DNA of 64,000 nucleotides, from positions 10,841,501 through 10,905,500 of the forward strand of contig NC_083505.1 in assembly GCF_032362555.1 (NCBI RefSeq), given 5' to 3'. Below, in pieces: positions 36,108-46,300 of the stretch (positions are counted from its first letter, which is position 1; the number at the start of each line of letters is the position of its first letter). A program made the translations under genes and the position numbers. Below the pieces are notes generated by a model, which was not told the DNA's origin, did no database searches, and worked only from the letters and a program-made list of their open reading frames with translations. This stretch comes from Amyelois transitella (lineage: Eukaryota > Arthropoda > Insecta > Lepidoptera > Pyralidae).

Positions 36108-37054
36108 CAGGTTGGTCTCATGACGAAATTCAATTGCTTAACACTAGCTTGAGAGCATCAACAAACAAAATGTACCAGTCTGTCTGGTCTAAATGGGAAG
36201 TTTGGTGTAGGGCTAATAATATTAACAGCCTACAACCCAACGGAGCCCAGCTAGCTAGATACTTAGCACATTTGCATATACGCTTGAATTTGTCATATAA
36301 AACCATTTTAGTTCATAAATCCTGTATTTCTTCACTGTCTGTTCCTAGACAAGAACCACTTAGCGCAAATGTTATTGTGAAGCGTATTCTTAAGGCTATT
36401 TCAGTCGCTAATGCTGACAAAAAGCAAAGTAAACCAGCAATCTGGGATCCCAGAATTGTAATTGAATGGTTAATTACACACTCCCCTGATCTAAATTCAT
36501 TATTTGTATTATCTCAGCGCACAGCTTTGATACTTTTGCTAGCATCTAGTCGAAGAGTACATGATTTAACCCTGTTACATATTGATGAACAGCATTATGA
36601 AGATCATTCTGATGTTATTGTGTTTCACCCAGTATTCGGCTCTAAGACTGACAATTATGTGCACAGGCAGTCTTCATGGCGTCTCAAACAAACTGAGAAT
36701 TACAATATCTGTCCTGTTTTTCATGTAAAAAGACTGATAGAAATTTCTCGAGCAAGGCGTACTGAAGAAATGACTGAACTGTTCATTTCATGTAATGGAA
36801 ATATTAAGGCTGCCTCTCGGACTATGATTGGAGGCTGGGTCAAGAGGATTCTTCGCTCGGCGGGAGTTGAAGCTAGTCCAGGGAGTACGCGCAGTGCTTC
36901 AGCCTCGTTAAACTGGATGGACAATTGTAATATTGATGAGATAATGCAAAAGGGGAACTGGCGTGTTCCTAATACCTTTGCGTGTTATTATTCAAAAGAG
37001 ATACATGAACCCCAGAATGGGTTCAACTTGTCAAAGTATTTTGATGCTTTATAA
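34265..37054 (+). CDS. DIRS tyrosine recombinase (functional part about 36090-37054)
   Basis: The frame is open for 929 codons, but its first ~600 codons overlap the polymerase in another phase and look like shadow sequence. The recombinase begins near GWSHDEIQLLN. Its SAM-like N-terminal half includes STNKMYQSVWSKWEVWC and ARYLAHLH. Its catalytic half includes LLLASSRRVHDLTLLH (first Arg), PGSTRSASAS (second Arg box) and NTFACYYSKE (candidate nucleophile Tyr near residue 907). In the second box a Gly stands three residues before the Arg, where many tyrosine recombinases have His; whether this is normal for the insect clade or a loss is unknown. The enzyme would integrate the circular DNA copy. 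Gag and this frame share one phase, separated by the single TGA at 34211. Confidence 0.88.
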   Translation: MASFQRSRLHHKSNIELSNPLFSSTPINGTKHVKKISDTQQCCNDKTDFRFKKTKGFGTSSKYTQFCLSDVSCKEGRLERSAYLQLEKAKRLPSTIQISPYKRSEDSRLLTRRRLDREDRFISGILSPGGRRSRSTVSESSIRNGFRKHRAPSDDQSPLRAVISTQSILDCIQLGSPALARKRLKAHSLSRRLSDSPSKPRNFDRACCRSCSITDPARMDDQLQEICARPDQMYKLPRCNMESQPEFQVPTQGQSVENQKQNTLFVRHQSMEFQRFPEGTRHAKLCSVRRAQRSSSLPPHTEGQHTTFENSATNKVAIRNFSSRRTEMVVNCSRIRHSYSLPEGCTFFDNRCLRLRLGGCARWEKCKWCLAEQSDKLAQQSERNVSCHTDIEDVSIVPPKHHDSITIGQQKRDQLHKKRRRPTIHKPVQIDATVVQHNGREQHTDNPTSYSRSIQHRSGLTIQKEVTRRMDSQPRSLPRSVQPLRSTTNRFIRFRKRTRACLLRIAQLRRLERNISRRVQQKMELSTCLGVSTPPSCSPGPSTYEPGEGNVHHNSPALAQSILASGSQEQGCTSAVHYYRSTAQADGYTDSAPTASCGRDLSRGLVGEGWSNQLTGWSHDEIQLLNTSLRASTNKMYQSVWSKWEVWCRANNINSLQPNGAQLARYLAHLHIRLNLSYKTILVHKSCISSLSVPRQEPLSANVIVKRILKAISVANADKKQSKPAIWDPRIVIEWLITHSPDLNSLFVLSQRTALILLLASSRRVHDLTLLHIDEQHYEDHSDVIVFHPVFGSKTDNYVHRQSSWRLKQTENYNICPVFHVKRLIEISRARRTEEMTELFISCNGNIKAASRTMIGGWVKRILRSAGVEASPGSTRSASASLNWMDNCNIDEIMQKGNWRVPNTFACYYSKEIHEPQNGFNLSKYFDAL

Positions 37055-37378
37055 CCTGATTTTATGACTTTTATATTATCATATTACTAACTGGAAAATA
37101 ACTTTAACTTTTATTTAATTTTTTGTTTTCAATTCTTGCTTATAAGAATTCTATACATTTAAAGAAAAATACATACATATATATATATTTCATTCATTAT
37201 TTGTCGCAGCAAATACCATTGATTAGGTATATTTTCTATAAGAAGAATAAATAAAACAAAACTGATTAGCAGATGTCTTCTTTTTATTGCCATTGCATAT
37301 TTCAATGACTATTCCATACTGACCTTCATCACACATTGGCTTATTATTTTTCGCTTGCCACCAGGCGATAACAAACAC

Positions 37379-37484
37379 ATCTCACTCTATAGGTCTCGAA
37401 TAACGGTTCTTAGCATATAATATACCTGTTTTACCTGAAATTAAAACAGTTATTATATGCGGTAACCTTATTCGAGACCTATAG
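37379..37484 (+). repeat. internal complementary region of DIRS element
   Basis: The left half (to about 37423) is the reverse complement of the element's left edge; the right half (from about 37418) is the reverse complement of its right edge, including the unpaired outer parts TATTATATGCTAAG and CAGGTAAAACAGGTATAT. The two halves overlap by TAT. This is the template that joins the ends into a circle during replication of DIRS elements. Confidence 0.92.
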
Positions 37485-37530
37485 TTTAAATTCTGCCTGC
37501 TGGCTTATTTTAACATACTTTAGTGAGATG

Positions 37531-37693
37531 CAATGTGAGGAGACAGCGCTCCTGCGCGCACTGGCAAGCGAGGGCCCCCCTCCACTCCGAAAGAACGAGA
37601 TAGGTGACCGGAAGTGGGTGGAGGGGGCACTTTGGGGCTGTTGAAAGAGCACGAAGGTGTTGCTATCTCACTCTATAGGTCTCGAATAAGGTT
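37531..37693 (-). repeat. right inverted terminal repeat of DIRS element
   Basis: Reverse complement of 32627-32790. Beyond it the right end continues with GCATATAATAACTGTTTTAA and CAGGTAAAACAGGTATAT to about 37737, which the left end lacks. Confidence 0.92.
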
Positions 37694-38041
37694 ACCGCAT
37701 ATAATAACTGTTTTAATTTCAGGTAAAACAGGTATATAAAAAATCAGTAATGTTCGATAAAATCTCTCCGGAAAAAGCGCTTTATATGCTTAAAGCTCTC
37801 AATAGCGACTTTCGATGTCATCACAACAAATATTTGCTTCGCGCCAAATATTTTGGTTATCCGACCAAATCAAAAAGCTGTTTCACGCATGCACTGCGCA
37901 GTTGCGTGACGGGTTTTCTATTCGGTCACGTTACAAACATATTGACAAGATAGCCGTGAAGGTTTTCAGGTTTCAGATTTCATAGTCCATTTTAATCAGT
38001 GGAGATAATTTAATTCTTTATAAAGTGTATAATACGACGGC

Positions 38042-38074
38042 ATGGTGTTTGAGGCTTTGAAGCTTTTAAAAAGG
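38042..38074 (+). other. candidate first coding exon of the channel gene
   Basis: ATG GTG TTT GAG opens eleven codons (MVFEALKLLKR) ending at AGG|GTAAGT, a strong splice donor, in phase 0. It could join 42980 in phase 0 and then, with the donor at 43078 (AG|GTATAC), reach the exon at 43387 in frame. No acceptor-free alternative was found closer. It is only a candidate because the exon is short and the intron would be about 4.9 kb. Confidence 0.35.
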
Positions 38075-41000
38075 GTAAGTCATTCTTCTGTTTACATACA
38101 ATTAAAGAGGATATTTCAAAGATACTTGGTACTATTTCCGGGCCACTAAGTAAATTTAAAATCAATACTTACCTACGTACTGTAATTAATGTTGATAGTG
38201 ATCATCTTTATGAAACGTTGTGTACCTATTACTTATTTCTGTTCAAATTTAAGTAGGTATTATTGTGTTAAGTAGATATTATAAGTATGTTTATTTTTAT
38301 TTTAAATGCAAAAACCAGCCAAAAGATTCTTATTATTTTTAATTTTATTTATTTTTTAGTCTCGAAAAGACTGAAAAGTCACATTTATTTATCCGGATGG
38401 CTTAGTGGTAACTAATGAATTTAAACCAATAATTAATGTAAGGCAATTATCTGGGTTACAATTTCAGTCTAATTAAGAAATTGGATTCGTCCTCCACTAC
38501 GATTCTCCCATTACGGGTCCAATTGTTATAATTTTTTCCCTGGTGTCTGTAAATGTGTCCATAAATTTCATCGAAATGGCCTATAATTTTCTCTTCCAGG
38601 TGGCTTTTTAATTACATTTAATTACTGAATAAACTCAGACTGAATATTTTTAGATACTTAGTAAAGATATCTATCAGATGTTTTCTGTTATGATATTTTG
38701 CGCAACACTTCTATTCTAAGTCAAATCGTGTTTCTTTTTGTTAAGAGGTCGTATCTTATATCTTTGATACGCTAAGTTAATCTGTCCTGGATTGCACATA
38801 GGTACACATAACACGTATTTATCTCTTACAAGAGACATCATCAGACATATTGGGCTACCAGGTTAATAAAAAATTCCCCAAAACCTACTTAATTGTCATA
38901 CTTGATTAAAACATACTTGTAGTAAATCTTCTCTCACTGCGTGCCTCTTACCTTAGCACATTTCCGCGTTTGCTGTCCCCTAAGCTGTAATAATCATTGC
39001 ACAAATCAAATGCACTTTATACAAGAGACTAATTTTCCACACACACCTTAATCAAAAATTCCTAGTTTATAAAGAACAACAATAAATGGCTCGAATAGTT
39101 ATTCACAAAAAGCTAGTATTAAACGAGCAGTTTGCCAAATCGTTTCACATCAGCAACAACACATAGTTTTGACCCTCAGTAACCTATTTCTACAAATTAA
39201 AGCACCCAAAGTAAAATGATTACATAGTTTTACTTTTCATAAAGAAAATGAAGTTTTCTCTTTTAAAAATAGAACGCTCTGTAGGTATAGGTGTATAGAT
39301 GAGGCTATATTCAATTCAAGGCTCTATTCCGAGCCGGTCAGTAGACAATTGACCGCCGAAGTGGTCACGTGTATGTTTTTCCGAGCGCAACATATTTCCC
39401 GCGAAAAGTTTTTTACCAAATATTAGTTAACAAATTTATACATCTAAAGCTTATTTAATAGATTATATAAATTGTAAATATTTTTGAACACTTTGACATC
39501 GATAGTTTGAATAATTTTTAGCAATGAAAATGGAAATAAAGGCGGATGTGGTGAGTGATTGGAAATTTCGTAAATAAGAGTCTCGAATTTTCGTTTTAGT
39601 TAGCTGAAACCGAACTAATTAACCAATTTGGAATACGGCACCTTAACCACGTGTTTGTTCAATGCTTTTTAATAAAAAAAAACGTTACAACAGCATATTA
39701 TTTTATTTTTCATAAGTTTACGTAGGTCCAGTTAATAATTCTACTTAAAAAGTTTACTAACCGAAGTTTTACTGTTTGATTAAATTTGCTTATAACTTTC
39801 AATCATATTTTTGTTCCTACTTATAATTTTTCATAGCTTTGACTTGGACTAACTAGATCAAAACGGTACTTATTCTAACTAAAGCTTACTGTGTAACGCA
39901 ATTTCAGCAAACTAAACACATTTTTGCGTGCGCCCCGTCATTTATTGGCCGCTGTTTACCATTCAGCCCAGCACTTGTAATTGAACGGTTAATTTCATTT
40001 CATGTCTATTAACCGGTACTTTCTTGTTTGATTTAAACTAACTGAATGTTTTGTTTTGGACTTTAATATTAACATTAATTTCCATGATAATAAATAAAAG
40101 CGACGGTTTCATTTGAAATAAGTTACAAAAAAAAATGATTTTTATTATTTTCTACTTAATATATCATCCAAATTAAATGACTGAAATGAATGAATGAATT
40201 TTAATAAAAAAATAATTTAAATAAATCCCTAGTTGATACGTCTTAATTTTTTTGTAAAAGTCAATGCCCAAATTACTGACCAAATGTCACTAGAAAATAA
40301 CTCTTTAAAATACGTTATCTCCCAGTACTTTCAGCAATATACGTAATAGTCTTATATTATATTACTAAATAGAATATCGTCCTTAATTGGGCCAATCACT
40401 TGTAGGCTACGCCTGGAATACAAAAGTCTGACGCTGATAGATAACTTTGGTAATTTGCCGCGCCCTGTATTTAATTATTTTGCGTAATGTGTATTTTGGC
40501 AACGTGTGACACCCACTTTACTAAATTGAGAAGGTGTAACTATAAACTGAGCTTTTTTATTTAATCATCCATCAGTGAGTACAAGACACAGTTTTAGACA
40601 GTTTTGTCAAAACTATAACTGTAATTTGGAATAAATAACAGTGTTGTTACTGCTATCTTAAAAATTGCGACAATACATAAAAGCTAACAGATAGAAATTC
40701 TAAAATTCTCATTTTTTGTCTTTGTTGGTCTTATCGATTTTTTTTGCCAATATCTTTCAAATATAGGCATCGGACAGTTACAACAAATTATACGTATGGA
40801 TTCAGATTCACAACATGTCACTTTCATAACAACTATTTTTTTTATTGCAATACAATTAGGTATATTTTTTTATATAAAACCGATATTGTTTTGCCGCCAA
40901 AAACTTCCTCTTACAATCAAAAAGGATCTGAACACCGTCCCCGGTGAACCGAGGCCAACCATTAGCCTCCAAGTAGCCGTGGTTTGAATACCAACGAGCC

Positions 41001-41126
41001 ATTAAGTGCTTTCCTAATGTGATGCCAATACGATGTGGTGACTAAATAATCAGGCGATAAATAGCTACCTCTGAAACTGAGAGTTGAAAAATATTAATTT
41101 TCTAAACATACATACATACATACATA

Positions 41127-41290
41127 TGATCACGTCTTTATCCCTTACGGGGTAGACAGAGCCAACAGTCTTGAAAAGACTGATAGGCCACGTTCAGCTG
41201 TTTGGCTTAATGATAGAATTGAGATTCAAATAGTAACGGGTTTGTAAGCCTATAATAAGTTAATATACATAAGTTTATAAGCCTATCCCT
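41127..41290 (+). repeat. R1 repeat copy with CATA microsatellite
   Basis: Preceded by a (CATA)n run from 41108. Carries ATCACGTCTTTATCCCTTAC, GGGGTAGACAGAGCCAACAG, TCTTGAAAAGACTG, TTTGGCTTAATGATAGAATT and GAGATTCAAATAG; one of the best-preserved 5' halves in the window. Confidence 0.8.
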
Positions 41291-42084
41291 AATCCCTAAT
41301 TTTCTATAATTTCTTTATTTGATGCCTATCTAGCTCATCATTGTCCCCTCATGGTCTGGGCTAAAACGTTTAAATAAATTATACGTTTTAATAGTGTTCT
41401 GTTGTAATGAGTTCCAGATCAAACTTGAATATTTTTTATTGAATTTGGAATTTTGATACGTTTGAACGTTTGAATTTCAGATTTTTACAGTTCGCATAAA
41501 TGATAACTCTTCTTACGTGGTATCTAGCCTTATTTGTATAATAATATAAGTTATATATACTATACTTTTTATAACAAAAACGCTATAAGACTGGCTACGA
41601 AATAATATAATGAAATCATAAGGAGTGGACATCGTTCATGTTTATGGCTTCAATAAAAATGAACGTAAATTCGTCTTTGGTCTCGTTGAAATACCGTTGA
41701 ATAATGACGAAAATAATATCATTATCCATTAATAAATATCCACTTGAACTTGCACTACTTAAAGAAACTTGTCTGGAGTTCGGTTTGAATTCTTGTGTAC
41801 TACCGAATTGAAACGACATTGTTTTGCAGTTAAAAAAAAAATATTATTCTTTTCTGCCTATAGCAAAACTACAATACTTATTTATCTTCACTTTTTATGT
41901 ATCTATTTAATTTCTTCATACATCCTCATATTTTTAAATCGTGGAAAACCAATTAAGATTTCTGCAAAAAATATGGCTCTTAAAATATCGTGATGTAAGC
42001 TTAGCCTACACATACGGATGCACTTACGGATTTTTGAGAGCTGAATTTGCTTAGATCTGCTAGCGCTAACTTTACCCTATTATG

Positions 42085-42330
42085 TGCAGTGGTACCTAAT
42101 CGAAACCACAGTTCTCGGGTTCGAATCCCGAAAACGAACGTTTCTAGTAGCATGTCTATCAAAAAAATTTGTTCGATTCGTCTCGTTACTATTTAGATTA
42201 TATATTGATATTATTGTCCACAGCATACGGTGCACCCTTCTTCGGTGGGCACCAGTCATGATAAGGCTCCGACACAGAAGCCCTACGGATCATGGTGCAC
42301 CCCGGAAACCACGCCGCGTCACAACACGTA
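42085..42330 (+). repeat. possible tRNA-headed short element
   Basis: Contains a perfect box-B-like GGGTTCGAATCCCG at 42118 after a weak box-A-like AGTGGTACC, and ends with a GC-rich segment with internal repetition of CGGTGCACC/TGGTGCACCCCG. No clover-leaf can be drawn, so not a tRNA gene. A SINE relic is likely but unproven. Confidence 0.3.
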
Positions 42331-42611
42331 TGACTGCTTAATTATTATTATTTTTTTTAATAAGACGTGAGTTATCCTTAGTGCAATGGAAAATTTAGTC
42401 TCTTTTGCTAAATTGTTTTCTTAAATTTGATTGAAGTGGCATAAATTAACGTTGATGAATCAGGAGCGCAGACCAAAATAATTATTTAATTATACGGCTT
42501 TTGAAAAGGCTAGAAAAATATTTTAGTTGTAAATGAAACATACTCGTATCAATAGGTAAAATACGGTTACCTCATGATTGTTAGCGAGTAGATTAGATAC
42601 CGTGCCTTATG

Positions 42612-42850
42612 GTTCCAATAAAAAAAAGGCTAGGACCACTCCATCTCGTTCCCATGGATGTTGTAAAAGGCGACTAAGGGATAGGCTTATAAACTTGGGA
42701 TTCTTCTTTTAAGCGAAGGGCTAGCAACCTGCCACTATTTGAATCTCAATTCTATCATTAAGCCAAATAGCTCAATGTGGCCTATAAGTCTTTTCAAAAC
42801 TGTTGGCTCTGTCTGCCCCGCAAGGGATATAGACGTGATTTTATGTAGAT
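42612..42850 (-). repeat. R1 repeat, nearly full-length copy
   Basis: GGTTCCAATAAAAAAA, GGACCACTCCATCTCGTTCC, GACTAAGGGATAGGCTTATA, GGGATTCTTCTTTTAAGCG, ATTTGAATCTCAATTCTATC and CTGCCCCGCAAGGGATA in minus order. Very similar to the copies at 12886 and 62205. Confidence 0.8.
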
Positions 42851-42979
42851 TTGATTCCATACGACGAGGATAAAAACAAACAAACACTTAACAAAAAAGG
42901 AAAGCTAATAATTCGTTTTAAGAACTACTTCACTAAACGGTACTTAATATAAACTTATTAAAAAAATGTTTTTTTTTTA

Positions 42980-43077
42980 GCGTAACCCACACCAATTCAA
43001 ATATAGATACCAACACGCAAATTCAAGAGAGACACGACACAAAAAAGTGAGTAAATTTAACAGTAGGTATACTTATG
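42980..43077 (+). other. candidate second coding exon of the channel gene
   Basis: Follows a T-rich tract and AG. It reads openly in two phases, and the GTGAGT donor at 43047 or the GTATAC donor at 43078 each restore frame with the 43387 exon for one of them. The longer option begins RNPHQFKYRYQH and would be basic, as in the cytosolic N-terminus of channel subunits. A cDNA is needed to decide. Confidence 0.35.
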
Positions 43078-43167
43078 TACTTATATTAAAAACAATGAAC
43101 TTACTTAGTTTTTAATACAGTAAGGTAGATAACTACTTAGTTTATCCTTTCAATATTTGATAGGTAC

Positions 43168-43315
43168 AAGCTGTTGCCCGTGACTTCGTCTGTCATAAAT
43201 CTCTATAAGTTTTAACTTATTATGTTACATCAGCTAGATACATTACTGCAAATTTTCATGAAAATATGTTCAGTAGCTTTTGGTTTGAAATAGTACAAAC
43301 CACACACACATCCAC
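43168..43315 (+). repeat. RTE-type retroelement 3' fragment
   Basis: GCTGTTGCCCGTGACTTCGT near the start and TTCATGAAAATATGTTCAGT followed by AGCTTTTGG near the end are diverged versions of blocks commonly seen in RTE 3' ends of insects. A minus-strand piece with GCGGACAACAGCTAG lies at about 51025-51062. Class is inferred from these blocks only. Confidence 0.45.
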
Positions 43316-43386
43316 ATAGTTTTAAACAATCACATTGTTATAATTGTTACTTTTGTTTTAAAAAATATATTTTTTCAACATTTAAG

Positions 43387-46300
43387 TGTATTCCTGCAAC
43401 TGCAAAAAGTTCGCCTGTTTTCATCGTCGCCACCGCCGCCTCATTACAACTCTATAATCGATGTCAAAGAAGCGGCCACCGAACTTAAGGATTACAACGT
43501 TCCTCAATCAAGGGGCAACTCCATCAAAAGGTTTGATTTATTATACCTTATTTGTTGCCAATATTGCCTAATGTCTAATAAAACACTTCGCCCTTAGTTA
43601 TAGATTAAAATTGCAACATTTAGATGTTTCAAGTACTAATTAATATTTCTTAAGTATAATTAGATTCTATTCCTCCCTGAATATAAAATTTTTTTTTTGG
43701 AATAATGTTATTGATTTTTTCTAGAAAATAATAAGGATCAATATTATTATTTAGTTTATTTATTATCTATCTACCTATTAAGACAAAATCTAATTAAGTA
43801 TTATAATAATTTGAATTATACACAACGTTTTTGTTTTTTTTCCTTCTATAACGTTTAATGATTTTAAATCTTTCTTCTCAGGTTTTCACCTGTCGGAAAG
43901 AAAAACGTGTCATCTATAGAAATCCCACAGAGCCCAGTACCATCTTCCCCGACCAGAGAGAAGAAATGCAAGGGACTCTTGCACTTACTGCCTCTGTGCG
44001 ACCCTTTCGCGCCTATAGACCCACAAGGTAAGGCCGCTTCCTGACTAATACTGTAATAAATTTAAGTTTTATATAGGCTATGCTGGTATTGAGATGTTTG
44101 TATGTTAAACTATAAAATATACATGACGTCTTTAAAGTGGTTTCCCATAACACAATTCGCGATCTTACGAGTACTTTGGGGTTATCTTTCTTTTTGGATC
44201 CGTATAAATATATTTATTAACAAATTAACTGTACAAAAAATAAAATCTCAATCTTTTTATCACAGTTAAATTAAAACAATGTACAAACTTTATGCACCTG
44301 CAAGCACAAATGACGATTATACTCTTTCAAAAATAAAAAAAAATCACAAAACATTTTGAATTTAATAAATAATTAACGTGCTGGCCAGTCCGCCTGTGTG
44401 ACATTCGCTTAAGTCAATAAATAACTATTACTTTAATGAATCGAACTCCATCAAATAGGAAATCAATAGACTGTGGAAATATCCTCTGTTGGTGGCCAAT
44501 TAAGTCCTATCATATCAGTTAAGTCAACATACATCGTGTAATATATAAGTACATGCTAAAGTAAAGTATTTAGTTTATAAACAATAAAGCATTCGATCTT
44601 ACTTGCGATTGCATCAAGGTACTCAACACACGTAATAGAACAATAAAATTTATTAACTTTCACCTTGAATGAGTACTTGTTGAGATCTAAATGTAATTGC
44701 ATACGTCATAAAGGACACATAAAGTGTACTCTCATAAAAAGCTACTAACTCGTACAGTAGGAAAGCAATTAAAATCAATTAGTCTTGCAACAACTGCACT
44801 ATTTTAGCAAAGTCCAACAACAATAAAAATTTGAACCGTATTAAGTATTTATTTAAATGTATTTATGAGTTTTAAACTGGCCGCTTTGTAATAAAAAAGT
44901 TAAATAGAATTGAGGAAAACGAGAGGAGCCTGATCGTCTTTTGTTTATTTTACGCAATGATTATCACAAGCTCAGATTTGGTGTCTGACAGCTAGCCAAT
45001 TTTTGTCTCTTTTTATTTAACAGGTCGAGGCTACATCAGCTGGCTGATGCTTGTGACCTTCTGCTACAGCTACAACGCCTGGTGCATCGCCCTGAGGGCC
45101 ACCTTTCCCTACCAGACCCCAGAGAACACGCCCCTTTGGATGACAGCAGATTATCTGTGCGACCTGGTCTATTTGCTCGATGTAGCCCTCGTGAAACCAA
45201 GGCTCATGTTCCTCCATGAAGGGTTCTGGGTTAACGACGCGGGGGAAACCAGGAGGAATTATAGGAGGAAATTACAGTACAAGGTAAGATATAACGCAAA
45301 ATATTTTTTATGGCATCTTTGGATGGCAGTAGATTTGAACGACCTGGTCTGTTTGCTCGATGTTCCTCTCGCGAAACCGTAGCTGATGTTCTACCATGAA
45401 GGGTTCTGGGTCAATGACGCAGGAAAAACCAGGAGGAATTGTACTTTCACTATAATTCCAAAATTTTCGACGCCGACATACATAGACACTGATATTTTAC
45501 TCCGAAGAAATAAGATTAGCAATAAGAATAAAATACATGTCGAAGATCCAATTCAAGTATCTGTTGTTCAGATCATAAAAACAGGTTTGAAGTTAATGGC
45601 AAAATCTATAGATTAAAGGAATAAAGGAAGTAAACATGCTGCATTGCATCTGCATGCTTTTTGTTTGGTGTTTGCTAGAATTTAAAGATGACGATATTAT
45701 CACTCCGCGACGGAGGCCAATCGATCTAGGAATGTGGGAAATTAGGTTCATGAGGCCAAATACGATCGCAAGGGTTCTATTTACCAACCAGTCATGGCAG
45801 GCATAAAGAGCCGAAAGGCAAACATTTGCATATAAGTATTATTGTGTTTGTATCCAATAACATAAAACTAACTACGGCGCTGGCAGTTATCGTTTTGTAG
45901 ATTTGTATGACTTCAAGTTACAGTGGGGCAAAATGAGTTGGATAGACAGACAGAAATGGTCAATGTTATAAAGCAGTTTCAATCTAAAGTTATGTCATTG
46001 TTATGACATGGTTACATGGAGAAAACTAACCATGGGGTTTTGTAAGTAGACAAATAACTAGCTTGTTTACAGTCACATTGTTGTATAATACTGGAATATT
46101 ATGAGTAAGGTTTCCACGATGTTTTTGTAACTTATTGTCAGATACTCAAATTTAATTTTCAGTTCGATGTAATTTCGCTGCTTCCCCTCGACATACTGTA
46201 CATCTACTTCGGCACCCAGATGGTCATTCTGCGGGCCCCGCGCCTTCTGAAGCTGCAGACTTTCTGGGAATTCCACCAGGCAATGGACAGGGTTCTTTCG

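Larger units (their letters stand above)
32613..37737 (+). mobile_element. DIRS-type tyrosine-recombinase retrotransposon, apparently complete
   Basis: A unit of about 5.1 kb contains inverted terminal repeats, an internal complementary region near the right end, and three long frames for Gag, reverse transcriptase/RNase H and a tyrosine recombinase, the defining set of DIRS elements. There is no aspartic protease or DDE integrase, and no obvious target-site duplication flanks it (left AAATATT, right AAAAAATC), as expected for recombinase-mediated insertion. All three frames are uninterrupted, suggesting a young copy. It lies between the divergent zeste-like gene and the channel gene. The ends were placed by comparing each outer edge with the internal complementary region. 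Confidence 0.93.

Noticed and set aside
37750-37953. 67-codon open frame right of the DIRS element
   Set aside because: No domain, no splice context and no neighbour in frame; probably chance or untranslated leader.
39523-39553. Mini-exon ATG AAA ATG GAA ending at GTG|GTGAGT, possible channel exon
   Set aside because: It has acceptor-like sequence before the ATG and a good donor, but its phase does not fit either the 38042 candidate or the 42980 exon, and it encodes nothing recognisable.
42110-42135. tRNA gene with perfect GGTTCGAATCCC
   Set aside because: No box A at the right spacing and no clover-leaf; kept only as a possible SINE relic.
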